64,000 nt of DNA from Amycolatopsis anabasis. GTDB lineage: Bacteria > Actinomycetota > Actinomycetes > Mycobacteriales > Pseudonocardiaceae. Within the stretch, counting starts at the first letter, position 1. The number at the start of each line of letters is the position of its first letter. Below the pieces are notes generated by a model. That model ran no database searches and was not told where the DNA came from. It saw only the letters and a program-made list of their open reading frames with translations. The stretch lies in NCBI RefSeq assembly GCF_009765355.1, contig NZ_VTHK01000018.1:1-64000 (forward strand). Reading direction: 5' to 3'. Below, in pieces: positions 25,544 to 33,163 of this stretch. Both the position numbers and the translations under genes were made by a program.

Positions 25544-28210
25544 CTACCGGCAGCCACAGCCGCGCAGGGCGGCGGCCACCGCGTCCAGGGCGGCGCGGCC
25601 GGAGTCCTGCTCGCTGCCCGCGGACATCAGCGCGAAGACCAGCACCCGGCCGTCGGTGTCCAGGACCACCCCGGCGAGCGTGTTCACCCCGGACAGGGTG
25701 CCGGTCTTGCCGCGCACCCAGCCCTTTCCCTTGGCCGAACTGGGATCGCCGTAGCGGCCGGACAGCGTGCCGCTGCCCCCGGCCACCGGGAGGCCCTCGA
25801 GCAGGGGCCGCAGTTTGACGGTCTTCGGGTCCTTGCCGTCCGGCGCGGCGGCCGCGGCGAGCAGCTGGCTGAGCAGTTTCGCCGGGACCTTGTTCTGCGC
25901 CGACAGCCCGCTGCCGTCGTGGAGCTGCACACCGGTGAGGTCGAAACCGTTCTGCGCCAACACGTTCATCGTCGCCTTGGCGGCGCCGGCGAAGGACGGT
26001 TCGTTGCCGGTGGCGATCGCGGTCTGCCGGGCGAGCTCGTCCGCGAGCAGGTTGTCCGAGGCCTGCAGGAGCTGGCGGGCGAGTTCGGTGATCGGCGCGG
26101 ATTTGACCTCACCGAGGACCTTGGCGCCCGGCGGCGCCGTGGTGGTGAGCTGCGGGGCGACGGTCGCGCCGAGCCGCTCGGCGAACTTCTGCGCCAGCGT
26201 GCCCGCCGGATCGGTGACCCGGACCGAGTGGTCGTCGGTCGGATTGGTGAGGCCGCCGTCCAGCATCAGCGGAACCACGTTCGCGGTGTACTGCGGGGCG
26301 TCCCCGGGCGACCAGCCGTTCGCGGTCACCGGCCCCTTGAAGGCGCTGACGTCGACCTGGACCTTCTTGACGGCTCCGCCCGCGGCCTGCCTGACCTGGT
26401 TGACCAGATCGTCGAGGTGCGCGGCGCCGGGATAGACCGAGTCCTTGCCCGCCGGTAGCGAGGACAGGGTCGGATCGCCGCCGCCGACGATGACCACGCT
26501 GCCCGGTTCGGTCCCGGCGACCACCTTGGTGGACAGCTGCTTGCCGTGGTCGAGGGCGAGCAGGGCGGCGGAGACGGTGAGCAGTTTGGTGGTGGACGCG
26601 GGTGTCAGCGCCTGCGCCGGGTTCTTCTCCCAGAGCGCGGTGCCGGTCGCCGGGTCCACCACGCTGCCGGTGAGCGTGCCGAGCGCCGGGTTGGCGGCCG
26701 GACCGGCGAGCGCGGCGGCGACCCCGTTCGCGGTGGGCGTCGGCGCGGACGCGCCGGGCGCGTGCAGGCTCCGGGTGATCGCGACCGGTTTCGGCGGGTC
26801 GCCCTTCGGCGCGTTCGGCGCCCAGGGCAGGGCGAGCCGGTTGGACACGGCGGGCAGCGCGAGCGTCACCCCGGCCGCGACGACCACGACGAGGATCAGG
26901 GCACCGATGAGCAATCCGCGCCGCTTGCGCCTGGGCCGCGCGGCTTCCGGTTCGGCCGGGGGCTGGGGCCGGTCTTCCTCGGCTTCGCCGGTGGTCGCCT
27001 CGGCGGGGCGCAGTTCGCCGGACGGTTCGATCCGCATCGGCTGGGCGTGCGGTGCGACCGGGATGGGCGGCGGCACGCGCGGGCCGGGCCGTTCCGGCGG
27101 GGCGGCTCCGTCCCGGAAGACGGGCAGGTCGACCCGGGTCGGCTCCTCCATCTCGGGTGGTTCCGGCCGCGGCGGGCGTTCCCGCCGGGGCGGGAGCGGC
27201 GGCTGCGCGGGCGGACCGTCCTGCGGCGGCGGCCAGGGCGCCGCCTGGCGCGGCGGTTGCCGGGGGCCATCCGGCCGGGGATGCGGCCGGGTTTCCTGTT
27301 CCGGCAGGGGCGGCGGGACCCGGTGCGGCCGGGTTTCCTGCTCGGGCTCGCGCACCGGCTGGAACAACGAGAACTGCGCGGTTTCCGACTCCTGGTCGGC
27401 CGGTTCCCGCTCGGGCGGGCGTGCCCAGGGCGCCTGCTGCTGCGGGAACGCGCCGGGCCGGAACAGCGAACCGCGCTGCTCCGGCTCCCGGGGTTCCGGC
27501 TCTTGGGGTTCCGGCTGGAACAGCGCTCCCGGGCGTTCCCGCGCCTTGGCGGCCGATTCCTCCCGCGCGACCTCCGCTTCCCCGCCGGACTGCCGCTCGC
27601 CGGTGCGCTCTTCCGCGACCGCATCGACGGGCGGGTCTTCGACGGGCTCCTGAGCGGTGGCCTCCGATCCCCCGGCGGCGGGTTCCGGTCGCCGCTCCTG
27701 GGCAGCCGCCTCCTCCCGGGCGGGCGGCCACTCGCCGGGCAGCTCCGGCTCCGCCGCGGGCCGCCGCTCGTCGCCCGATTCGGAGTCTTCGGCGCGTGCC
27801 TGCTGTTCGGCGGCCTCCGATTCTTCGACGGGTTCCGGTTCCGCGACCTCCTCGGGCGCGCTCTGTTCTTCCGCCGACTCGTCGGACGCGTCCTGCTCCG
27901 CCTCCGGCTCCTCGGCTTCGGCCTCCGGCTCGGCGGAGTCGCCTTCTTCGGTCGAGCCTTCCGCGGAACCATTCCCCGATTCGGGGGCCTTCTCCGGCGC
28001 GGCCTCCGGCCAGACGACGTCCTCGGCCTTCTTCTCCCCCTCGGCGGCCTTCGGCCAGGACACCACCGACACCTGCGCCGTGGCCTCCGCGACACCCGCG
28101 TCGGACTCCGGGGTGATCTCGCGCACCGGCAGTTCCGCGGTCTTGCCGCTGTCGCCGGACCCGCTGTCCGCGTCGTCCGACGGCCACTGCGGCTCATCCT
28201 GCTCCGGCAC
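25544..28210 (-). CDS. dacB: D-alanyl-D-alanine carboxypeptidase/endopeptidase (PBP4/DacB family) with long cytosolic extension
   Basis: DacB trims peptidoglycan stem peptides outside the membrane. The class C PBP motifs are present: SxxK as PASTTKLL (Ser539, Lys542), SxN as ASDNLLADE (Ser718) and KTG in VRGKTGTLSG (835-837). A single membrane helix (about 432-455; GLLIGALILVVVVAAG) precedes the catalytic domain. The first 430 residues are Glu/Pro/Arg-rich and probably disordered, lying in the cytosol. GTG at 28210 has GGAGG 5 nt upstream. It is divergent from ppa, as in M. tuberculosis (Rv3627c/Rv3628). Confidence 0.93.
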   Translation of the reverse strand: MPEQDEPQWPSDDADSGSGDSGKTAELPVREITPESDAGVAEATAQVSVVSWPKAAEGEKKAEDVVWPEAAPEKAPESGNGSAEGSTEEGDSAEPEAEAEEPEAEQDASDESAEEQSAPEEVAEPEPVEESEAAEQQARAEDSESGDERRPAAEPELPGEWPPAREEAAAQERRPEPAAGGSEATAQEPVEDPPVDAVAEERTGERQSGGEAEVAREESAAKARERPGALFQPEPQEPEPREPEQRGSLFRPGAFPQQQAPWARPPEREPADQESETAQFSLFQPVREPEQETRPHRVPPPLPEQETRPHPRPDGPRQPPRQAAPWPPPQDGPPAQPPLPPRRERPPRPEPPEMEEPTRVDLPVFRDGAAPPERPGPRVPPPIPVAPHAQPMRIEPSGELRPAEATTGEAEEDRPQPPAEPEAARPRRKRRGLLIGALILVVVVAAGVTLALPAVSNRLALPWAPNAPKGDPPKPVAITRSLHAPGASAPTPTANGVAAALAGPAANPALGTLTGSVVDPATGTALWEKNPAQALTPASTTKLLTVSAALLALDHGKQLSTKVVAGTEPGSVVIVGGGDPTLSSLPAGKDSVYPGAAHLDDLVNQVRQAAGGAVKKVQVDVSAFKGPVTANGWSPGDAPQYTANVVPLMLDGGLTNPTDDHSVRVTDPAGTLAQKFAERLGATVAPQLTTTAPPGAKVLGEVKSAPITELARQLLQASDNLLADELARQTAIATGNEPSFAGAAKATMNVLAQNGFDLTGVQLHDGSGLSAQNKVPAKLLSQLLAAAAAPDGKDPKTVKLRPLLEGLPVAGGSGTLSGRYGDPSSAKGKGWVRGKTGTLSGVNTLAGVVLDTDGRVLVFALMSAGSEQDSGRAALDAVAAALRGCGCR

Positions 28211-28354
28211 GCACCCCTCCACTGTGTCGATCCCCACCACGGCGTCCGTCCGCGCGACTTCGCCGCCGGGCGTAGTCCACACTAGTGAGCGTCAAGTCAG
28301 CGAAACCGTGAGCCGCCCATGCGGCACGTACAAGACGAGGTCAGCGAGGACGGC

Positions 28355-28870
28355 GTGGAATTCGACGTCACGATCGAAATCCCCAAAGGGGAACGCAACA
28401 AGTACGAAGTGGACCACAAGACGGGCCGCATCAAGCTGGACCGCACGCTGTTCACCGCCACCCAGTACCCGGCCGACTACGGGTTCATCGACGACACCCT
28501 GGGCCAGGACGGTGACCCCCTCGATGTGCTGGTGCTCGTCCAGGAGCCGACCTTCCCGGGCTGCCTGATCCGCTGCCGGGCGATCGGCATGTTCCGGATG
28601 ACCGACGAGAAGGGTCCGGACGACAAGGTCCTCGCGGTGCCCTCGGACGACCCGCGGCTGGAACACCTGCGCGACATCCACCACCTGAACGAATTCCACA
28701 AGCTGGAAATCGAGCACTTCTTCCAGGTGTACAAGGACCTCGAACCCGCGAAGAGCGTCGAAGGCTCGCAGTGGGTGGGCCGCGTCGAGGCGGAGAGCGA
28801 GATCCAGCGCTCCTACGAGCGCGAGACCGACCGCCTCGCCAAGGAAGCCGCCGACTCCGGCGAGCACTGA
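28355..28870 (+). CDS. ppa: Inorganic pyrophosphatase (soluble, family I)
   Basis: Ppa hydrolyses pyrophosphate, pulling biosynthetic reactions forward; it complements the membrane pyrophosphatase encoded at 52.6 kb. The 171-residue protein has [43 protein letters not shown] with the metal-binding aspartates of the DGDPLD signature, and DDKVLAVP. I choose GTG at 28355 because GAGGA precedes it by 4 nt and it aligns with the start of mycobacterial Ppa. The ATG 36 bp upstream has no ribosome site. Confidence 0.95.
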   Translation: MEFDVTIEIPKGERNKYEVDHKTGRIKLDRTLFTATQYPADYGFIDDTLGQDGDPLDVLVLVQEPTFPGCLIRCRAIGMFRMTDEKGPDDKVLAVPSDDPRLEHLRDIHHLNEFHKLEIEHFFQVYKDLEPAKSVEGSQWVGRVEAESEIQRSYERETDRLAKEAADSGEH

Positions 28871-28886
28871 GCTTCCCCGGTTCCTT

Positions 28887-28937
28887 TCATGAGGGGACCC
28901 CTCCGGACAAATTTCGTCTGGAGGGGTCCCCTCATGA
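28887..28937. repeat. Palindromic repeat A, copy 1 (bidirectional terminator)
   Basis: A stem of about 22 bp begins TCATGAGGGGACCCCTCC and closes on a 7-nt loop; the inner end has one G-T wobble. It lies between convergent ppa and the MFS gene. A near-identical element is at 38538-38586, so this is a dispersed repeat used as a terminator. Confidence 0.8.
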
Positions 28938-28952
28938 CATTCGGTCCCGGGA

Positions 28953-30629
28953 TCAGTGGGCGAGGGCGAGGGCCGGGGCTTCGGCGGCCTCGTCCTCGGC
29001 GCGCCGCTCGAGCGCGGACTTGTCCGAGAGCGGCTTCTCCTTGAGGAACCACACCAGCGCGAACCCGGCGGCCAGCACCAGCCCGCCGACCACGAACACC
29101 GTGCTCATCGCGCTGGAGAAGCCTTCCAGGATCGGCCGCGCCAGCGCCGGGTCCAAACCGGACAGGAACGAGGTGTCGTTCAGGTCCATCGACCCGGAGC
29201 CCAGCTGGCGGGCGACGCCCGCGTTGGCCGGGTTCGCCAGCGCCGCGGGGTAGGCCGGGGTGGCCATCGCCGACTGGACCGCCGCGGCGATCCGGCCGCC
29301 GACCACGCCGAACAGGATCGACATGAACACCGCCGTGCCCGCGGTCCCGCCGATCTGCCGGAAGAACGTCGACGACGAGGTCGCCACGCCCATGTCCTTG
29401 GCGGGCACGTCGTTCTGCGCGGCGAGCTGCAGCGTCTGCATCGAGGCGCCGAGCCCGAGGCCCAGCACGAAGGCGATCGCCATGACGGTCGCCAGCGCGG
29501 TGTCCACGCCGATCGTCGCGAACCCGAACAGCGCCGCCGACATCAGGCCGAGCCCGGCCACCGCGAAGGCCTTGTACCGGCCGGTCCGCGAGATCACGAT
29601 CCCGCTCGACATCGTGGCGACCATGATGCCCAGCGTCAGCGGGAGCAGCTGCAACCCGGCTTGGGTCGGCGTCGCGCCCTTGACGATCTGCAGGTACAGC
29701 GGCAGCGACATCATCGCGCCGAACATGCCGACGCCCTGCACGAACGTGATCACCGTGCTCATCCGGAACACCGGGCGGCGGAACAACCGCAGCGGCAGCA
29801 GGGCGGCGTCGCCCATCCGGCGTTCCACCAGCACGAACGCGATCAGGCCGACGGTCCCCACGGCGTAGGTCAGGAGCGAGAGCGGCGAGCCCCAGCCCCA
29901 TTCGCGGCCCTGTTCGGCGACGATCAGCAGCGGGACGATGCCCAGCGCCAGGGTCACCGCACCGAGAAAGTCGATCTTCTGCGCCACCCGGGTGTGCGGG
30001 ATGTTCAGCACCTTGCTCACCACGACCAGCGCGGCCAGCGCGATCGGCACGTTCACCAGGAAGACCCAGCGCCAGCCGGTGACCCCGGCGAACGAGTCGA
30101 GACCGGCGAAGAAGCCGCCGACCACCGGGCCCGCGACGCTGGAGATGCCGAACACGGCCATGAAGTATCCCTGGTAGCGGCTGCGCTCCCGGGGCGAGGT
30201 GATGTCCGCGATGATCGCCAGCGCGAGCGACATCAGGCCACCGGCGCCGAGCCCCTGGAACGCGCGGAACGCGGCCAGTTCGTACATCGAGCCCGCCATC
30301 CCGCTGGCCAGCGAACCGGCCAGGAACAGCGAGATCGCCGTGAGGTACATCGGCTTCCGGCCGTAGAGGTCGGAGAGCTTGCCGTACAGCGGCGTGGACA
30401 GGGTCGCGGTGATCAGGTACGCCGTCGTCGCCCAGGCCTGCAGGGTCTGCCCGTGCAGTTCGTCGGCGATGGTCTTCATCGCCGAGGACACGATCGTCTG
30501 GTCCAGCGCGGCCAGGAACATCCCGAGCATCAGCCCGGAGAGCACCGTCAGGATCTGGCGGTGCGAGAGGGCGCCGCGCCGGGAGGCGGGTTCCGCCTCG
30601 GGCGCCGCGTCGTTCGCCTTGGTCGACAT
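28953..30629 (-). CDS. DHA2-family (EmrB/QacA-type) 14-TM MFS drug efflux transporter
   Basis: This 558-residue proton-coupled exporter has about 14 hydrophobic helices. Motif A is GKLSDLYGRKPMYL (after TM2), motif C is GISSVAGPVVGGFF (TM5), and the DHA2 opening is FLAALDQTIVSSAMKTIADEL. The ATG at 30629 has GAGGAG 6 nt upstream. Substrates are likely antibiotics or toxic small molecules but cannot be named. Two inverted-repeat sites upstream imply control by a TetR/MarR-type repressor, yet none is encoded next to it. Confidence 0.92.
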   Translation of the reverse strand: MSTKANDAAPEAEPASRRGALSHRQILTVLSGLMLGMFLAALDQTIVSSAMKTIADELHGQTLQAWATTAYLITATLSTPLYGKLSDLYGRKPMYLTAISLFLAGSLASGMAGSMYELAAFRAFQGLGAGGLMSLALAIIADITSPRERSRYQGYFMAVFGISSVAGPVVGGFFAGLDSFAGVTGWRWVFLVNVPIALAALVVVSKVLNIPHTRVAQKIDFLGAVTLALGIVPLLIVAEQGREWGWGSPLSLLTYAVGTVGLIAFVLVERRMGDAALLPLRLFRRPVFRMSTVITFVQGVGMFGAMMSLPLYLQIVKGATPTQAGLQLLPLTLGIMVATMSSGIVISRTGRYKAFAVAGLGLMSAALFGFATIGVDTALATVMAIAFVLGLGLGASMQTLQLAAQNDVPAKDMGVATSSSTFFRQIGGTAGTAVFMSILFGVVGGRIAAAVQSAMATPAYPAALANPANAGVARQLGSGSMDLNDTSFLSGLDPALARPILEGFSSAMSTVFVVGGLVLAAGFALVWFLKEKPLSDKSALERRAEDEAAEAPALALAH

Positions 30630-30667
30630 TGCTTGCTCCTCAGGTCCCCAGCAGGTCTGCGTCTCGC

Positions 30668-30688
30668 AGTTGCTTGCATCATCCAACT
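30668..30688. promoter_or_regulatory. Inverted repeat AGTTG-N11-CAACT upstream of the MFS gene
   Basis: This dyad lies 39 bp upstream of the transporter start in an AT-rich leader. It shares the GTTGC/CAACT half-site with the dyad at 30718-30732. Both look like repressor operators. Confidence 0.45.
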
Positions 30689-30717
30689 ACTTGATAGACG
30701 CAATGATTCCCGAGAAG

Positions 30718-30732
30718 GTTGCACTCAGCAAC
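30718..30732. promoter_or_regulatory. Inverted repeat GTTGC-ACTCA-GCAAC upstream of the MFS gene
   Basis: A perfect 5-5-5 dyad, 89 bp upstream of the transporter start. Together with the 30668 site it suggests cooperative binding of a dimeric repressor. Confidence 0.45.
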
Positions 30733-30783
30733 TAAGTTTTCTGTGACCCTGCTCTCCACGCCCCGGGCCAGCCCCCGGTATAC

Positions 30784-30834
30784 GAAAACGCGCGCACTTT
30801 CGGAGGCCGGGCTTCCGAAAGTGCGCGCGCTTTC
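30784..30834 (-). terminator. glyA terminator built from repeat B (CCGAAAGTGCGCGCGCTTTCG)
   Basis: A perfect 16-bp stem (30789-30804 with 30814-30829) extends across one mismatch to about 20 bp and lies just beyond the glyA stop. The 21-bp right arm (30815-30835) recurs at 50113-50133. Confidence 0.8.
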
Positions 30835-30840
30835 GCGGAA

Positions 30841-32109
30841 TCAGGCCTGGTAACCCGGGATGGGGTAGGCGGTGAGGAGTTCGCGGACCTCGCCCGCGAC
30901 GGCCTCGATGGCGGCCTCGTCCTCGGCGGCGGCCGCGGTGACCGCGCGGTCGATCCACTCGGCGATCTTCGGCTGGTGCTCCGGCGTCAGGCCGCGCGTG
31001 GTGATCGCCGCGGTGCCCAGGCGGATGCCCGAGGGGTCGAACGGTTTGCGCGGGTCGAACGGCACGGTGTTGTAGTTCAGCTCGATCCCGGCCCGGTCCA
31101 GCGCCTGCGCCGCCGGCTTGCCGCCGATCTGCTTGCTGGTCAGGTCGACCAGCAGCAGGTGGTTGTCGGTGCCGCCGGAGACCAGGTCGAAACCGCGTTC
31201 CAGCAGCGCTTCGGCCAGCGCCTTGGCGTTGGCCACGATCGCGTGCGCGTAGTCGCGGAACTCGGGCTTCGCGGCCTCGCCCAGCGCCACCGCGATCGCC
31301 GCCGTGGTGTGGTTGTGCGGACCGCCCTGCAGCCCCGGGAACACCGCCTTGTCCACGGCCTTCGCGTGCTCGGCGTCGGACAGGATCATCGCGCCCCGCG
31401 GCCCGCGCAGCGTCTTGTGCGTGGTCGTGGTGATCACCGGCGCGTGCCCGACCGGCGACGGATGGGCGCCGCCCGCGATCAGCCCGGCGATGTGCGCGAT
31501 GTCAGCGACCAGCACCGCGTCCACCTCGCGGGCGATCTCGGCGAACGCCGGGAAGTCGATGATCCGCGGGATCGCCGTGCCCCCGGCGAAGATCAGCTTC
31601 GGCCGGTGCTCCCGCGCCAGGTCGCGCACCTGGTCGAGGTCGACCCGCCCGGTCTCCTTGCGCACGCCGTAGCGGACCGGGGTGAACCACTTGCCGGTCG
31701 CCGAGACGCTCCAGCCGTGCGTGAGGTGCCCGCCGTCCGGCAGCGCCATCCCGAGCACGGTGTCGCCGGGTTTGGCGATCGCCAGGTAGGCGGCCAGGTT
31801 CGCCGGGGACCCGGAGTACGGCTGGACGTTCGCGTGGTCCACCCCGAACACCGATTTCGCCCGCTCGATCGCGAGCTTCTCGACCTGGTCGATCAGCTGC
31901 TGGCCCTCGTAGTACCGCTTGCCCGCGTACCCCTCGGAGTACTTGTTGGTCAGGACGGTCCCGGTGGCCTCCAGCACGGCCTGGGAGACGTAGTTCTCCG
32001 AGGCGATCAGCCGGATCTTCTCGTACTGGCGGCGGGCCTCGTCCTCGACGAGCCCGGCGAGTTCCGGGTCGGCGGCGGCAAGGGTGGGGATGGCTGGCTG
32101 GTGCGTCAT
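30841..32109 (-). CDS. glyA: Serine hydroxymethyltransferase
   Basis: GlyA interconverts serine and glycine with tetrahydrofolate, supplying one-carbon units. The 422-residue PLP enzyme has LIASENYVSQAVLEA, GYAGKRYYEG, ADIAHIAGLIAGG and the PLP lysine in VITTTTHKTLRGPRGAM. The ATG at 32109 has GGAG 8 nt upstream. The 5' leader carries a ZTP riboswitch, so expression should rise when 10-formyl-THF is short and ZTP accumulates. That links the gene to the folate operon at 14-16 kb. Confidence 0.96.
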   Translation of the reverse strand: MTHQPAIPTLAAADPELAGLVEDEARRQYEKIRLIASENYVSQAVLEATGTVLTNKYSEGYAGKRYYEGQQLIDQVEKLAIERAKSVFGVDHANVQPYSGSPANLAAYLAIAKPGDTVLGMALPDGGHLTHGWSVSATGKWFTPVRYGVRKETGRVDLDQVRDLAREHRPKLIFAGGTAIPRIIDFPAFAEIAREVDAVLVADIAHIAGLIAGGAHPSPVGHAPVITTTTHKTLRGPRGAMILSDAEHAKAVDKAVFPGLQGGPHNHTTAAIAVALGEAAKPEFRDYAHAIVANAKALAEALLERGFDLVSGGTDNHLLLVDLTSKQIGGKPAAQALDRAGIELNYNTVPFDPRKPFDPSGIRLGTAAITTRGLTPEHQPKIAEWIDRAVTAAAAEDEAAIEAVAGEVRELLTAYPIPGYQA

Positions 32110-32139
32110 GTCCGTACTCCTGACAGGGCCGGTACTGGC

Positions 32140-32224
32140 CACACCCAGGCGCGCGGTGCGGGCCGCGTCTTCGCTCCCCGGTGGTGCTCCACCTCGATGG
32201 CGCCAGTCGCTGCTGCGGGTCCCG
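32140..32224 (-). promoter_or_regulatory. ZTP/ZMP riboswitch (pfl motif) upstream of glyA
   Basis: On the minus strand the leader contains GCGACTGGCG, then GGTGGAGCACC-ACCGGGGAGCGA, a variable hairpin and CGCGCCTGGGT. These are the conserved blocks of the pfl RNA, which senses the purine alarmone ZTP. Thirty nucleotides separate it from the glyA start codon. Recognition rests on recalled consensus plus the classic glyA context; a covariance search with the pfl model would confirm boundaries. Confidence 0.92.
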
Positions 32225-32227
32225 ATG

Positions 32228-32650
32228 CTAGTGGACGTGGCTAGTGGCGCGGTCGAGATGCGGGCGATGTTCGGCACACCACCGGCGAGTGCACCCGTTG
32301 GTGCGATCGCAGAACGCCCGACCGCAGGAAGCGCAACGCTTGATCCGCCGCCACCCGCCCACCGCGACCAGTTCGGCCAGCCCGGCCGCGCCCGCGACCA
32401 GTTCCCCCGCTCCCCGGAGGGCGGGCACGTGCACGATCCGCCAGGCGCCGCCCGCGCGAACGAGCCGCGGCCGCGCCCCGGCGTCGGCGAGGATGCCGTT
32501 CAGCCGGTGCGCGGCCGCGTGCTCGTCCGGCAGCAGCGCCACCACCGCGCACAAGGCGGGGTTTCCCGCCGCCAGCAACCGTTCCGCCACCCCGAGTTCC
32601 GGATCCAGCGCGCGGAACGGCGGCACGACGGCGTGTTTGCGCGGAGCCAT
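32228..32650 (-). CDS. Short CGNR zinc-finger protein
   Basis: The C-terminus of this 140-residue protein (about 105-130) is a CGNR-type zinc finger: CASCGRAFCDRTNGCTRRWC has four or five cysteines in the family spacing, suited to nucleic-acid binding. The N-terminal 100 residues are Ala/Leu-rich and shorter than the usual partner domain, so this is a reduced member. ATG at 32650 shares a base with the stop of the L11-like gene (TGATG), and GGAG precedes it by 5 nt. It is thus translationally coupled to that gene. Confidence 0.72.
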   Translation of the reverse strand: MAPRKHAVVPPFRALDPELGVAERLLAAGNPALCAVVALLPDEHAAAHRLNGILADAGARPRLVRAGGAWRIVHVPALRGAGELVAGAAGLAELVAVGGWRRIKRCASCGRAFCDRTNGCTRRWCAEHRPHLDRATSHVH

Positions 32651-33078
32651 CACGACTCCACGGAAACTCCCATGGAACGGGCGGTGCCCGCGATGGTGCG
32701 CATCGCCGCCTCGACATCGGCGGTGTTCAGGTCGGGCAGCTTGCGCTCGGCGATCTCGCGCAGCCGGTCCCGGCTCAGCACCCCCGCGCTCTCGTGCCCC
32801 GGCCGGGAAGACCCCTTGTCTCCCAAGGCTTTCCGGATCAGGAACGCGGTCGGCGGGGTCTTGTACCGGAGTTCGAACGAGCGGTCCTCGAACACCGTGA
32901 CGACCACCGGCACGACGTCCCCGCGCTGACCCGCGGTGGCCGCGTCGTAGCTCTTCTTGACCTCGACCAGGTTGACCCCGGTCTGCCCGAGCATCTTGCC
33001 CAGGTCGACCACCGGCGCGTTGCCCGCGGTGAGTTCCAGGGTGGCCTGGAACATCTGCTTCTTCTGTTTCGGTGGCAC
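32650..33078 (-). CDS. Divergent ribosomal protein L11 (uL11) paralogue
   Basis: This 142-residue protein aligns end to end with L11, e.g. TVFEDRSFELRYKTPPTAFLI, REIAERKLPDLNTADVEAA and IAGTARSMGVSVES, so the C-terminal rRNA-binding domain is kept. The N-terminal proline-rich motif, APPVGPALGQHG in ordinary L11, here reads PVVDLGKMLGQTG (22-34). Those prolines contact the thiopeptide site. It is not in an rplK-rplA or nusG context, so it is not the main L11. A MerR-type promoter drives it. GTG at 33078 has a GGGGG ribosome site. A role in ribosome-drug tolerance is a hypothesis. Confidence 0.88.
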   Translation of the reverse strand: MPPKQKKQMFQATLELTAGNAPVVDLGKMLGQTGVNLVEVKKSYDAATAGQRGDVVPVVVTVFEDRSFELRYKTPPTAFLIRKALGDKGSSRPGHESAGVLSRDRLREIAERKLPDLNTADVEAAMRTIAGTARSMGVSVES

Positions 33079-33089
33079 GGTTACCCCCT

Positions 33090-33113
33090 CGGCTGTCCTG
33101 ATCTCGACAGCCG
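33090..33113 (-). repeat. Leader hairpin CGGCTGTC-N8-GACAGCCG of the L11-like mRNA
   Basis: A perfect 8-bp stem sits between the predicted transcription start (about 33110) and the ribosome site. It would form at or near the 5' end of the mRNA and could affect stability or protein binding. Confidence 0.4.
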
Positions 33114-33116
33114 AGG

Positions 33117-33147
33117 ACGCTAAGGTCTCCAGTTACTGGAGGGTCAA
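33117..33147 (-). promoter_or_regulatory. MerR-type promoter TTGACC-N19-TAGCGT with dyad CTCCAGTTACTGGAG
   Basis: On the minus strand TTGACC (33147-33142) and TAGCGT (33122-33117) are 19 bp apart, and the perfect dyad (33127-33141) fills the spacer. The arms are identical to those in the promoter of the MerR gene at 13.05 kb. The promoter points at the L11-like gene. Spacer length is seen directly; control by that MerR is inferred. Confidence 0.82.
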
Positions 33148-33163
33148 ACCCGAAAGCGCGGGC

